NCBI RefSeq assembly: GCF_003258515.1
Contig: NZ_QGEH01000007.1
Location: 62,001 to 126,000 of the forward strand
Length of the DNA: 64,000 nucleotides
Direction: 5' to 3'
Source of the DNA: Marinobacter bohaiensis
GTDB lineage: Bacteria > Pseudomonadota > Gammaproteobacteria > Pseudomonadales > Oleiphilaceae
The translations under genes and the position numbers were made by a program. Positions 1 through 9,663 of this stretch are shown here, piece by piece; position 1 is the first letter of the stretch, and every line of letters starts with the position of its first letter. The notes beneath the pieces were generated by a model. The model saw only the letters and a program-made list of their open reading frames with translations, was not told the origin of the DNA and searched no databases.

Positions 1-1387
1 TGACCAGACCCAGCTTGTGGCCGGTCTCGGTCAGGCGCAGGTCGGCGTTGTCTTCGCGCAGGATCAGACGGTATTCCGCACGGCTGGTGAACATGCGGTA
101 CGGCTCGGAGGTGCCCATGGTGATCAGGTCGTCCACCAGTACGCCCAGATAGGCCTCGTCCCGGCGCGGGTACCAGGGGTCTTTTTCCTGCGCCCGCAGC
201 GAAGCGTTGATGCCCGCCAGCAGCCCCTGGGCGCCGGCCTCTTCGTAGCCGGTGGTGCCGTTGATCTGACCGGCAAAGTAGAGCCCGCCGATGAACTTGG
301 TTTCCAGCGTGTGGCGCAGGTCCTGCGGGTTCAGGTAATCGTACTCGATGGCATAGCCGGGACGCGTGATGTGCGCGTTCTCGAAGCCCGGGATCGAACG
401 CACCGCCTTGAGCTGGATATCGAACGGCAGGCTGGTGGAGATGCCGTTGGGGTACAGCTCGCTGACCGTCAGGCCTTCCGGTTCGACGAAAATCTGGTGC
501 GAGTCCTTGTCCGCGAAGCGGTTCACCTTGTCCTCGATGGACGGGCAATAGCGCGGGCCCACGCCCTCGATGTCGCCGGCAAACATGGGCGAGCGGTCAA
601 AGCCGCTGCGGATGATGTCGTGGGTCTCCTCGGTAGTGCGGGTCACGTAGCAGCACACCTGCTCCGGGTGCTGGTCGCGGGAGCCCAGGAAGGACATGAC
701 CGGGGTCGGGTCGTCCCCCCACTGTTCCTGCATCACCGAGAAATCGACGCTGCGACGGTCGATGCGCGGCGGCGTGCCGGTTTTCAGGCGACCGACGTTG
801 AACGGCAGTTCGCGCAGGCGCTGTGCCAGGGCAATCGCGGGGGGATCGCCGGCACGGCCGCCGGCGTGGTTCTTCAGCCCCATGTGGATAACCCCACCCA
901 GGAAGGTGCCGGTGGTCAGCACCACGTTGGCGGCGCTGAAGCGGATACCGGTCTGGGTCACCACGCCGCGCACCTGGTCGCCTTCGACGATCAGATCGTC
1001 GGCGGCCTGCTGGAAGATGGTCAGGTTGGGCTGGTTTTCCAGCACCTCGCGGATGGCGGCTTTATAGAGCACGCGGTCGGCCTGGGCGCGGGTCGCGCGC
1101 ACCGCCGGTCCCTTGCGGGAATTGAGCACCCGGAACTGGATACCGGCCAGATCCGTGGCCTGCGCCATGGCGCCCCCGAGAGCGTCGATCTCCTTGACCA
1201 GATGGCTCTTGCCGATCCCGCCGATGGCGGGGTTGCAGGACATCTGGCCCAGGGTCTCAATGTTGTGGGTCAGCAGCAGCGTACGGGATCCCATCCGCGC
1301 GGCCGCCAGGGCAGCCTCGGTACCGGCATGGCCGCCGCCGATTACGATGACATCGAAACGATCCGGGAACTCCACAATACACCTCAT
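1..1387 (-). CDS. mnmG: tRNA uridine-5-carboxymethylaminomethyl modification enzyme MnmG (5' part; gene runs off the left edge)
   Basis: MnmG is the FAD-binding partner of MnmE and modifies the wobble uridine of certain tRNAs in the cytoplasm. About 462 codons of the usual ~630 are in the window; the C-terminus lies beyond position 1. Visible are the N-terminal dinucleotide-binding motif [14 protein letters not shown], the family block [19 protein letters not shown], and both MnmG signatures, [12 protein letters not shown] and [14 protein letters not shown]. The ATG at 1387 gives a short leader. A GTG at 1375 preceded by AGGTG gives the more typical N-terminus [14 protein letters not shown] and may be the true start. 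mnmG normally sits next to mnmE, but here mnmE is about 26 kb away at 27621-28982. A perfect DnaA box lies inside the gene at 883-891. Identification is secure; only the start is open. Confidence 0.96.
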   Translation of the reverse strand, partial: MRCIVEFPDRFDVIVIGGGHAGTEAALAAARMGSRTLLLTHNIETLGQMSCNPAIGGIGKSHLVKEIDALGGAMAQATDLAGIQFRVLNSRKGPAVRATRAQADRVLYKAAIREVLENQPNLTIFQQAADDLIVEGDQVRGVVTQTGIRFSAANVVLTTGTFLGGVIHMGLKNHAGGRAGDPPAIALAQRLRELPFNVGRLKTGTPPRIDRRSVDFSVMQEQWGDDPTPVMSFLGSRDQHPEQVCCYVTRTTEETHDIIRSGFDRSPMFAGDIEGVGPRYCPSIEDKVNRFADKDSHQIFVEPEGLTVSELYPNGISTSLPFDIQLKAVRSIPGFENAHITRPGYAIEYDYLNPQDLRHTLETKFIGGLYFAGQINGTTGYEEAGAQGLLAGINASLRAQEKDPWYPRRDEAYLGVLVDDLITMGTSEPYRMFTSRAEYRLILREDNADLRLTETGHKLGLV

Positions 1388-1795
1388 GGGAATGGGGAAC
1401 CTCTGATTCAGCCAGAAGTTCCTGAACAAAATGGGTGCGAAGTATACCGCTTACGCCGGGCAAATTGCAGGGGTTCTGAATACTTTTTAACCAGCCCTTA
1501 GAGCCTTTGGGAATAAACACCTTTCAATTCGCAAAAATTGCTTGGCGGCTCAACTGGTTGTGAGGCGCACCTGAGAAAACTTTTCAAAAAACTTATCCAC
1601 ACTGCGGCCAAGTCCCAAACGGCCAAATAACAACAATAAATCATTGATATAAATAAAATAAAAAGTCACTTTCTCACGACTTCTTCAAGGTTATTCATGC
1701 TTTTATCCACAACCCCGGGCGTGCCCTCCGCACAAACGCCCCCGACCGAAAAGCGGCGATCGGCATGGGGGTAAACGCTTACCCGCCGGGACCAC
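1388..1795. other. Intergenic region upstream of mnmG: AT-rich block with two perfect DnaA boxes
   Basis: No gene is seen here. The region holds the mnmG leader and promoter. A strongly AT-rich stretch at about 1624-1675, very unlike the GC-rich surroundings, is flanked by two same-orientation DnaA boxes (TTATCCACA) at 1593-1601 and 1703-1711. This arrangement resembles an origin unwinding element; an AT-rich mnmG promoter is the simpler alternative. In E. coli the origin lies next to the mnmG (gidA) gene, which makes the resemblance worth testing. Confidence 0.55.
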
Positions 1796-3676
1796 TCAGG
1801 CCCGCCCTCCACGCAGGGTTTTCACCGCGTCCTCAAGGCCCGCGGCGCTCACCCGTCCGGGTTCCCAGGCTGGCCCGGCCACCAGCCCGATGCGCGACCA
1901 GAATCGCTTGGGTGGATGGGTGCCAGCGGTACCGCCTTTGTGACTGAATACGCTGCCCCAGAGCCCCTGCAACGCCATGGGCACGACCGGCACCGGGGTC
2001 TGCTCCACCAGCGTCTCGATGCCCTGGCGGAAGCGGTCAATCTCGCCGTCGGTGGTGAGTTTGCCTTCCGGGAAAATGCACACCACGTTGCCCGCTTCCA
2101 GTTCCTCCGCCACCTTCTGCAGGGCCGCGTCGTAGACCTCGGGCTTCTTGCTGCGCGGTGCAATGGGAATGGTCTGGGCCAGACGGAAGAACCAGCCCAG
2201 CAACGGCGAGCGGAAGATTCGCTCGTCCATGATGAACCGCACCGGACGCCGCACGGCGCCGGCGATCACCAGGGGATCGGTGTAGGACACGTGATTGCAG
2301 ACCAGGATCGCCGGCCCCTCGTCCGGAATGTGTTCCAGCCCCTCGTGACGGACCCGGTAAATGGTGTGCGACAGGCACCAGATGATGAAACGCAGGGCGA
2401 ACTCGGGCACCTGGGCGTAGACATAACCGGCCACCACCAGGTTGGCAATGGACAGCACCAGCAGGAATTCGGGAATGCTCAGCCCTAACGGGCCCAGCAT
2501 CAGGGCGCCCACCAGCGCACTGACCACCATGAACAGGGCGTTGATCACGTTCAGCGCGGCGATCACCCGGGCCCGCTTGGCGGCCTCGGCCCGCTGCTGA
2601 ACGAACGCGTAGAGCGGCACGATGAAAAAGCCGCCAAACAGCCCAACGCCCAGCAGATCCGCCAGCACCCGCAGACCGGAGGCGCTGGTCAACAGGCTCA
2701 TCCATGTGGATTCCACTGGCGCCGCCGGCACGCTGAAGTACAGGTCCAGCCCGAACAGGCTCAGGCCCAGCGACCCGATGGGCACAATGCCCAGCTCCAC
2801 CCGGTGGCCGGAGAGCTTCTCACACAGCATCGAGCCCAGGGCGATGCCGATGATGAACACCGCCAGCAGCAGGGTCACCACGGTTTCGTCCCCCAACAGG
2901 TCGACCTTGGCGAAGTTGGGGAACTGGGTCAGATAGGCCGCGCCCAGGAACCAGAACCAGGAAATGGCCAGGATGCCCTGGAACACGGCGTGGTTTTCCC
3001 GGGCGATGCCGATCAGGCGCCAGGTTTCCCGCAGCGGCTGCAGGCGCAGCGTCAGGTCCGGCGAGGCGGCGGATGCCGACGGCACCTGCCGCGCCGCCAG
3101 ATACCCCAGCACCGCCATCACCAGCACGCCGATGGCGATCCAGTGCACCGCGTCGGCGCCGACCATGACCACGCCCGCCAACAGCATGCCCAGCAGGATC
3201 GCGACGAAGGTGCCCATCTCCACCAGGGCGTTGCCGCCGACCAACTCGTCGTCCCGCAGCACCTGGGGCAGGATGGCGTATTTCACCGGCCCGAAGAACG
3301 CCGACTGGGTGCCCATCAGGAACAGCAGGAGGAACATCACCTCGTACCAGCCCTGCCAGAGACCCACGGCAGCGACCAACATGATCAGGATCTCCGCCGC
3401 CTTGACCCAGCGAATCACCCGCGCCTTGTCGTACTTGTCCGCCACCTGCCCGGCAATGCCGGAAAACAGGACGAACGGCAGGATGAACAGCAGCGCCGCC
3501 AGGTTCACCGCCACGTCTGTGGATAACCCCAGCAGGCCGCGCGCCACGCCGTAGGTGATCAGGAACAGCAGCGCGTTCTTGAAGAAGTTGTCGTTGAGGG
3601 CGCCCAGGAACTGGGTCAGGAAGAACGGCAGGAAACGTCGCTGCCCCATCAGCCGGAACTGGCTTTGATCCGCCAT
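1796..3676 (-). CDS. MFS transporter fused to a PlsC-type 1-acylglycerol-3-phosphate acyltransferase (LplT-Aas-like)
   Basis: The N-terminal ~430 residues are a twelve-helix-type major facilitator domain resembling lysophospholipid flippase LplT (FFLTQFLGALNDNFFKNA near the start). The C-terminal ~180 residues are a PlsC/LPLAT acyltransferase with the catalytic NHxxxxD motif (CNHVSYTDPL, about residue 460) and the FPEG glycerol-phosphate-binding motif (about residue 534). By family knowledge such fusions take up lysophospholipids and re-acylate them at the inner membrane. The AMP-ligase (Aas) domain found in longer homologues is absent, so the acyl donor must come from elsewhere. ATG at 3676 is chosen because AAAGGA lies about 10 nt upstream; an in-frame TTG at 3739 would add 21 residues. 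A perfect DnaA box sits at 3518-3526. The substrate is inferred. Confidence 0.85.
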   Translation of the reverse strand: MADQSQFRLMGQRRFLPFFLTQFLGALNDNFFKNALLFLITYGVARGLLGLSTDVAVNLAALLFILPFVLFSGIAGQVADKYDKARVIRWVKAAEILIMLVAAVGLWQGWYEVMFLLLFLMGTQSAFFGPVKYAILPQVLRDDELVGGNALVEMGTFVAILLGMLLAGVVMVGADAVHWIAIGVLVMAVLGYLAARQVPSASAASPDLTLRLQPLRETWRLIGIARENHAVFQGILAISWFWFLGAAYLTQFPNFAKVDLLGDETVVTLLLAVFIIGIALGSMLCEKLSGHRVELGIVPIGSLGLSLFGLDLYFSVPAAPVESTWMSLLTSASGLRVLADLLGVGLFGGFFIVPLYAFVQQRAEAAKRARVIAALNVINALFMVVSALVGALMLGPLGLSIPEFLLVLSIANLVVAGYVYAQVPEFALRFIIWCLSHTIYRVRHEGLEHIPDEGPAILVCNHVSYTDPLVIAGAVRRPVRFIMDERIFRSPLLGWFFRLAQTIPIAPRSKKPEVYDAALQKVAEELEAGNVVCIFPEGKLTTDGEIDRFRQGIETLVEQTPVPVVPMALQGLWGSVFSHKGGTAGTHPPKRFWSRIGLVAGPAWEPGRVSAAGLEDAVKTLRGGRA

Positions 3677-4108
3677 GCGTGGTGGTCCTTTGTTTTCTTT
3701 TTCAGGGGCCGTCAAGGCCGGAAAGTCCGTTTTTTTCAACGCAGGAGTGTGCGGTAACGCCTGCGCCGCCGCAACTCACGCCCGGCCGGACGATCAGCGC
3801 CCGCACTCATCAGAGGCAGTCGCACCATAAAAATGCATTTGCGGACAGAATTCAGCGTCTGACACACCAGACAACGTTTATTTGACACCCGAATGGCGCG
3901 GGCGCCGTCAGAGTTTGATCACCGTGGCATGGCGTTCGCATTGGTTATCGGTTGGGAAACCCGTCATGTCATCCCATCTCAGGACGAGCATTGGACGATA
4001 TGCCCGGCACGATCAAAGCGAACACCCAAAACACAACAGAGCGCGATGGAGTGCCTTGCCTGCGCCGTGTGACCGGAACCGGTGTTGTCCGGCACTAAGA
4101 GAGCATCC
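3677..4108. other. Divergent intergenic region between the MFS/acyltransferase and EAL genes
   Basis: The two flanking genes are transcribed away from each other, so promoters for both must lie here. I see no convincing open reading frame, RNA gene or strong sigma-70 promoter by eye. Confidence 0.5.
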
Positions 4109-5365
4109 ATGTCGTATGTCGCTTCACTGAAAGCCACGTTCAACCGCACCACCCGCCAGCCACTGCGGGACTATGACTACACATCCGTGTTCCAGCCCAT
4201 CTTCAGTCCCACGCACCAGCGTCTGGTGGGTTACGAAGCACTGATGCGCGCCAACCGTGACGGCGAAGCCATCGCTCCCCTTGAGGTGTTCCAGCAGGCT
4301 GAGGCGCTGCACCAGACCGAATGCCTGGACCGGCGTCTGCAGTCGCTGCACATCAGGACCTTCACCCAGCACCAACCCGACACCTGGCTGTTCCTCAACA
4401 TCAGCCCTGCCAACTGCGTTCAGCCGGAAAAGGCGTTGGCGCACCTGGAGCAGGCCTGTCTCGACCACGATCTGCATCCCGCCCAGGTGGTGCTGGAACT
4501 GGTGGAAACCGCCACCGACAACAAGGCCCAACTGCTCGACTTCGTACAGCGGGCCAGAGCCTGGGGTTTCCAGATCGCGGTGGACGACTTTGGGATCGGT
4601 GATTCCAATTTCGAGCGGGTGTGGCAGCTGGAGCCGCTGATCATCAAGATCGACCGCAGCCTGCTGGTCAATGCCGAGGTACACCTGCGCGCCCGACAGT
4701 TGCTCAACGGGCTGGTGAGCCTGATCCGGGAGAGTGGCAGCCTGGTGCTGATTGAAGGCATCGAAACCCCGGACCAGGCGCGCATTGCCCTGGCCACCGG
4801 GGCGGACCTGCTGCAGGGCTTCCTGTTTGGCTACCCGGCCCCGCTGGATAAACCACGCACCGCCCCGGAACTGGACTTCGCCGAACACCTGGCGGTGGTC
4901 CAGCGCCACAACCGCCAGGCGGATTATCAGCATTCGGGTTACCTGGACAGCCTGCGCCTGGAAGTGCTGGAGGCCTGCCAGCGCATCGCCGGCCACGACA
5001 CCCTGGCCGATGCCTGCATGGGGCTGCTGAAACGGCGCGGCATCAAGCGCTGCTTTATTCTGGATGCCGACGGCATTCAGCAAGGCGGCCTGGCCAGCGA
5101 GACGCGGGTGCGCCACACCACGCGATTCAACCCGCTCTATCAGTCGAGCGGCGCCTGCTGGTCACATCGGGAGTACTTCCGGCGTGCGCTGGAGCAGCCC
5201 GGCAAGATCAACGTCAGCAGACCCTACGTGGCCCTGCCGGATGCCGTGCGTACCATCACGCTGTCGGCCAGCATCACCCGCCACGGCACGACCCAGGTGT
5301 TCTGCGTCGACCTGCACCCCAACGAGCTGTTCGACGGCCAGCTGGATTTCCCCGACAGCCTGTGA
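4109..5365 (+). CDS. EAL-domain cyclic-di-GMP phosphodiesterase with a C-terminal sensor-like domain
   Basis: Predicted soluble protein of 418 residues. The EAL domain spans about residues 23-250 and keeps the catalytic set: YEALMR (E43), the asparagine of LFLNISPAN, the glutamate of LELVE, DD in AVDDFGIGDSN (about 158), the lysine of IIKIDRSL (about 179), the glutamate of IEGIET (about 215) and a QGFLFG loop. It should therefore hydrolyse cyclic-di-GMP to pGpG. The last ~140 residues (FILDADGIQQGG, CWSHREYFRRAL, VSRPYVALPDAVRTITLS) resemble the PAS/Cache-like C-terminal domain of YkuI-type proteins and may bind a ligand. No GGDEF domain or membrane segment is visible. ATG 4109 is chosen; an in-frame GTG lies at 4082. 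It converges with the RND gene, with a DnaA box at 5377-5385 between them. Confidence 0.88.
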   Translation: MSYVASLKATFNRTTRQPLRDYDYTSVFQPIFSPTHQRLVGYEALMRANRDGEAIAPLEVFQQAEALHQTECLDRRLQSLHIRTFTQHQPDTWLFLNISPANCVQPEKALAHLEQACLDHDLHPAQVVLELVETATDNKAQLLDFVQRARAWGFQIAVDDFGIGDSNFERVWQLEPLIIKIDRSLLVNAEVHLRARQLLNGLVSLIRESGSLVLIEGIETPDQARIALATGADLLQGFLFGYPAPLDKPRTAPELDFAEHLAVVQRHNRQADYQHSGYLDSLRLEVLEACQRIAGHDTLADACMGLLKRRGIKRCFILDADGIQQGGLASETRVRHTTRFNPLYQSSGACWSHREYFRRALEQPGKINVSRPYVALPDAVRTITLSASITRHGTTQVFCVDLHPNELFDGQLDFPDSL

Positions 5366-5389
5366 ATAACCGGACCTGTGGATAAAACG

Positions 5390-8300
5390 TCAGGTCTCGT
5401 CCCGCCGCGGTGACTGCACCGACCCGGCCAGGGTGCCTGTGCTCCCCTGCCCCCGAATTTCCGCCTCCAGCGCCTTTTCCACCGCGTTGGTGGACTTGGC
5501 AAAGCGGGCGATCAGGTTGTACAGCACCGGAATGATGAACAGGGTCAGCGTGGTGGCGAAAATCAGCCCGCCCAGCACCACCGCGCCGATGGCCGCCCGA
5601 CTTTCCGCGCCCGCGCCGGTGGCGATCACCAGCGGCACCGCGCCGAAAATGGTGGAAATGGTGGTCATCAGCACCGGCCGGAAGCGCAGGATGGCGCCTT
5701 CGACGATGGCGTCGTGGACGCTACGGCCCTCATCCCGCAACTGGTTGGCGAACTCCACGATCAGGATACCGTTCTTGGCCATCAGCCCCAGCAGCATGAT
5801 GATCCCGATCTGGCTGTAGATGTTCAGGCTGATGCCGGACCACCAAAGGGCCATGAGCGCGCCGGTGACCGCCAGCGGCACCGACAGCATGATGATCAGC
5901 GGGTGGATCCAGCTCTCGAACTGGGCCGCCAACACCAGGAAGACAATGATGAACGCCAGCACGAAGGTGATGTAGATGGCGTTGGAGGATTCCTCGAACT
6001 CCCGGCTCAGGCCCTTGTAGCTAATGCGCGCCTCCGGCGGCAGGTTATCCACAGCCAGCTGGTTCATGTAGGCCAGGGCCGACCCCAGGTCGTAGCCCGG
6101 CGCCAGCGAACCGCTGATCACCACCGCCGGCAGCCGGTCGATGCGGCGCAGGTCCGGGTTGGCGCCGATTTCCTGCAGGTTGACCAGCGCCCCCAGCGGA
6201 ATCAGCTCGCCGCCGTCCCGGGGTCGCAGGAAGATGTTGTTCAGGTCCGACGGCGTGGCCCGGTCGGCGTCCGCCGCCTGCAGGATCACGTCGTACTCCC
6301 GGCCCCGGTCAATGTAAGAGGTCACCTGCCGCGAAGCCAGCATGGTCTGCAGGGTGTTGCCCACATCCTGCACGGTAACGTCGAGATCGGCGGCACGCTG
6401 GCGATCCAGGCTGACCCGCAGCTCCGGCCGGGTCAGCTCGAAGTCGGTCTCCAGGTTGAGCAGATTGGGATTCTGCTTGGCCCGTTCCAGGATTTCCTCG
6501 CTCCAGGCCTGCACCGTGTCGTAATCCGGCCCGCCGATCACGAACTCGATGGGCTGATTGAAACCGCGCTGCCCCAACCCCGGCGGGTTGACCGCCACCG
6601 AGCGCACGCCGGGCACTTCCGCCAGCTTGGGAAACAGCTGGGCACTCAAGTCCTGCTGCTTGATGTCGCGCTCGGCCCAGTCCGTCAGCCCCAGGATCAG
6701 GAAGGCGTTATCCGCCTCCTCTCGAAAACCCACGATGGCCAGCAACCGGTCCGCCACACCTTCTTCGATGTAGGGCAACAGGCGTTCCTCGATCTGGCGC
6801 ACGTGATGATCAGTGTACTCCACCGTCGATCCGCGCGGCGCCTTGGTGGGCATGATGATCACGCCGCGATCCTCGGTGGGTGCCAGCTCCTGGGGCAGGC
6901 TGGGGAAAATCACCGCCGACAGCAGGATGCCCGCCAGGCCCAGCCCCAGGACCAGGCCCGGCTGGCGCAGGGAGAATTTGAGCAGGCGTTCGTAGCCCCG
7001 GTTGAGGCCGTTGAACAGACGCTCGGAGAACGCCCACAGGCGATGGCCCTCGGCGGTTTCCGGGCTGTGCCTGAGCCACTTGGAGCAGAGCATCGGCGCC
7101 AGGGTCAGCGCCACCAGGCTGGAGACGATCACCGCGCTGGCCAGGGTAAAGCCGAATTCCCCGAACAGCCGGCCGATGTTGCCGCCCATGAACGAAATGG
7201 GCACGAACACCGCCACCAGCGTCAGGGTGGTGGCGATCACGGCGAAGGCCACCTGCCGCGCCCCCAGATAGGACGCCAGCAGCGGCGGTTCGCCGTTGTC
7301 GATGCGGCGCTGGATGTTCTCCAGCATGACGATGGCGTCGTCCACCACCAGGCCGATGGCGAGGATAATCGCCAGCAGCGTCAGCACGTTGATGGAAAAG
7401 CCCATGATGCCCAGGCCGATGAAGGCGCCGATCACCGCCACGGGGATGGTCACCGCCGGAATCAGGGTGGCGCGCCAGGAACGCAGGAACACGAAGATCA
7501 CCAGGATGACCAGGGAGATGGCGATGCCCAGCGTGATCATCACCTCCTGGATGGAGGCGCGGATGAAGATGGACTCGTCGTAGCTCTGGCGGATCGACAC
7601 TTCCGGTGGCAGAGTTTCGCGGATGTGCTCCATTTCCGCCCGCACCCGGTCGGACACGGCCACGGTGTTGGCCTTGGACTGGCGGATGATGCCCATGCCG
7701 ATAGCGGTACGGCCGTTGGCGCGCAGGCGGCTGGTATCGGATTCCACCCCCATCACCACATTGGCCACTTCGCCCAGGCGCAGCAGGTCGTTGCCGTCGC
7801 GGCGGACCACCAGGTTGCGGAACTCGTCCACGGTGGATAAGCGCCCCTCGGCGCGCACGGTGAAGTCGCGGTTGGTGGACTCAATGGACCCGGCCGGCAA
7901 TTCCACGTTATTGGCGCGCAGGGCCGATTCCACCTCCGACACGGTGATGTCGTGGGACGCCAGCTTCTCCCGCTGCAGCCAGACGCGGATGGCGTAGCGG
8001 CGCTCGCCGCCGATCTGCACGTCCGCCACCCCGTCCAGCACCGACAGCCGGTCGGCCAGCACCCGCTCCGCGAAATCGCTGAGCTGGGCGGCGTCCCACT
8101 CGTCGCTCTGCAGGGTGACCCACATCATCGGGCGGGCGTCGGAATCCGCCTTGCGCACCACCGGCGCGTCGGCCTCGTCCGGCAATTCGTCGGCCACCCG
8201 GGCGATGGCATCGCGCACGTCGTTGGCGGCCACGTCGATGTCGCGGTCGGTGGTGAATTCGATGGAGGTGCGGGACTCGCCCTGCTCGGTACTGGACTCG

Positions 8301-8539
8301 ATGGAACGGATACCCTCGACGCCACTGATGGCACCCTCGATCACCTGGGTGATCTGGGTGTCCACCACTTCCGCGGCCGCGCCGGTGTAGTCGGTGGCGA
8401 TGGACACCTGGGGCGGGTCGATGTCGGGGTATTCACGCACCGGGAGCCCGCGCAGGGCGGCGATGCCGAACACCAGGATCAACAGGCTGATGACCGTGGC
8501 GAATACCGGTCGCTTGATGGACACATCGGAGAGGATCAT
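5390..8539 (-). CDS. RND multidrug efflux permease (HAE1 / AcrB-MexF family)
   Basis: Full-length inner-membrane proton-driven efflux pump of 1049 residues, the usual size for AcrB/MexF. Proton-relay residues are present: the paired aspartates in GLVVDDAIVMLENI of helix 4 and the lysine in GLMAKNGILIVEFANQ of helix 10. The start (MILSDVSIKRPVFATVISLL) is typical. It is preceded by the periplasmic adaptor gene with only 2 nt between them, so the two are co-transcribed. No TolC/OprM-type outer-membrane channel is encoded nearby, so a channel from another locus must be used. Substrates cannot be read from sequence. A perfect DnaA box lies at 6045-6053. Confidence 0.95.
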   Translation of the reverse strand: MILSDVSIKRPVFATVISLLILVFGIAALRGLPVREYPDIDPPQVSIATDYTGAAAEVVDTQITQVIEGAISGVEGIRSIESSTEQGESRTSIEFTTDRDIDVAANDVRDAIARVADELPDEADAPVVRKADSDARPMMWVTLQSDEWDAAQLSDFAERVLADRLSVLDGVADVQIGGERRYAIRVWLQREKLASHDITVSEVESALRANNVELPAGSIESTNRDFTVRAEGRLSTVDEFRNLVVRRDGNDLLRLGEVANVVMGVESDTSRLRANGRTAIGMGIIRQSKANTVAVSDRVRAEMEHIRETLPPEVSIRQSYDESIFIRASIQEVMITLGIAISLVILVIFVFLRSWRATLIPAVTIPVAVIGAFIGLGIMGFSINVLTLLAIILAIGLVVDDAIVMLENIQRRIDNGEPPLLASYLGARQVAFAVIATTLTLVAVFVPISFMGGNIGRLFGEFGFTLASAVIVSSLVALTLAPMLCSKWLRHSPETAEGHRLWAFSERLFNGLNRGYERLLKFSLRQPGLVLGLGLAGILLSAVIFPSLPQELAPTEDRGVIIMPTKAPRGSTVEYTDHHVRQIEERLLPYIEEGVADRLLAIVGFREEADNAFLILGLTDWAERDIKQQDLSAQLFPKLAEVPGVRSVAVNPPGLGQRGFNQPIEFVIGGPDYDTVQAWSEEILERAKQNPNLLNLETDFELTRPELRVSLDRQRAADLDVTVQDVGNTLQTMLASRQVTSYIDRGREYDVILQAADADRATPSDLNNIFLRPRDGGELIPLGALVNLQEIGANPDLRRIDRLPAVVISGSLAPGYDLGSALAYMNQLAVDNLPPEARISYKGLSREFEESSNAIYITFVLAFIIVFLVLAAQFESWIHPLIIMLSVPLAVTGALMALWWSGISLNIYSQIGIIMLLGLMAKNGILIVEFANQLRDEGRSVHDAIVEGAILRFRPVLMTTISTIFGAVPLVIATGAGAESRAAIGAVVLGGLIFATTLTLFIIPVLYNLIARFAKSTNAVEKALEAEIRGQGSTGTLAGSVQSPRRDET

Positions 8540-8541
8540 GG

Positions 8542-9636
8542 TCAGCCTTCCTGACGGTCCGGCCAGCCACCGCCGATCAGGGCGTTCTCGCCTTCGATGA
8601 CTTCCACGGCGTCGCCGCTGCTGAGTCGATCCTGGCCGGTAATGACCACGGCATCGGATTCGCTCAGGCCGCTGGCTACTTCCACCCGGCCGGGCGAGCG
8701 GGTGCCCAGCTCCACCGGCTGGCGCCGGGCCTGGCCGTCCACGGCGAGGAAGACGTACTGGCTGTCGCCGCGGGTCATCACCGCCTGCTCGGGAATCACC
8801 AGCGCACGGCGGGTGTCCAGGGTCAGGGACACGGCCATGAACAGTCCCGGCCGCAACACACCGTCCGGGTTGTCGATCACCGCCTTGACCGGCAGCGAGC
8901 GGGTCAGGGGGTTAAGCCGGGAGTCCATTTCCGACAGGGCGCCGTCGAAAGAACGCCCGGCGTAGGCGGCGGTACCCGCCCGCAGCGTCTGGCCCATGCT
9001 GATCTGGCCCAGGTAACGCTCGGGAATGGAAAACGTCAGCTCCATCGGGTCGATGGCATCCAGGGTGGCGATGCTGTCGCCGGCATCCAGGTAGGTGCCG
9101 ACACTGACATCGGTGAGGCCAACCACACCGGCAAACGGCGCCCCGATGCGGTGGTTATCCAGGCGGGTGCTGGCGGCGATACGCTGGGCCTCCGCGACGC
9201 TCAGGGCGGTGCGCAACTCGTCCACCTCGGACTGGGAAATACTGCCGCGGCCCTGCAGGCGCGAGGCGCGATCGTACTTGGTGCGGGCATCGCGCAGCTG
9301 GGCTTCGGCCACCTGCAGGTCGGCGCGGGCCTGGCGGTCGTCGAGCTGGACCAGCAGCTGCCCCTTATCCACAGCGGCGCCCTCGTTAAAAGCCAGCGCC
9401 ACCACCCGACCGCTGACTTCGGCACTGAGCACCACATCCTCACGCGCCTGCAGGGTACCGACGGATTCCACCACATCCTGCACCTCGGCCATGCGCGGAT
9501 AGACCACGTTCACCTTGCTGGCGGGTCGGGCCGCCTGCTGGCCCGACGCCTCGGTGCGCTGCTGCCACCAGACGCCACCGGCGCCGGCCGCGGCAATGAC
9601 CAGGACGGCCACTGCGATCAGGATCTGTTTTCCCAT
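8542..9636 (-). CDS. RND efflux periplasmic adaptor subunit (membrane fusion protein, HlyD/MexE-like)
   Basis: Protein of 364 residues with one N-terminal membrane anchor (ILIAVAVLVIAAAGAGGVWW) and no lipobox cysteine. It then shows the adaptor order: a biotinyl-lipoyl half (SGRVVALAFNEGAAVDKGQLL), a helical hairpin (about 95-160), the second lipoyl half (APFAGVVGLTDVSVGTYLDAG), then beta-barrel and membrane-proximal domains. It should bridge the permease encoded just downstream to an outer-membrane channel. It lies 27 nt after the DUF3833 lipoprotein, suggesting a three-gene operon. DnaA box at 9365-9373. Confidence 0.94.
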   Translation of the reverse strand: MGKQILIAVAVLVIAAAGAGGVWWQQRTEASGQQAARPASKVNVVYPRMAEVQDVVESVGTLQAREDVVLSAEVSGRVVALAFNEGAAVDKGQLLVQLDDRQARADLQVAEAQLRDARTKYDRASRLQGRGSISQSEVDELRTALSVAEAQRIAASTRLDNHRIGAPFAGVVGLTDVSVGTYLDAGDSIATLDAIDPMELTFSIPERYLGQISMGQTLRAGTAAYAGRSFDGALSEMDSRLNPLTRSLPVKAVIDNPDGVLRPGLFMAVSLTLDTRRALVIPEQAVMTRGDSQYVFLAVDGQARRQPVELGTRSPGRVEVASGLSESDAVVITGQDRLSSGDAVEVIEGENALIGGGWPDRQEG

Positions 9637-9663
9637 AACGTCCTTCCATCGGTCCGGGCGGCC

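Noticed and set aside
5714-7840. 708-residue open frame on the plus strand opposite the RND permease gene
   Set aside because: GC-rich shadow frame. Composition is His/Gln/Asp-rich without recognisable domains, while the minus strand encodes a complete RND pump.
7832-7840. GGTGGATAA and similar one-mismatch sites such as 17274, 24604, 41042 and 47527
   Set aside because: Not counted as perfect DnaA boxes; they differ from TTATCCACA by one base.
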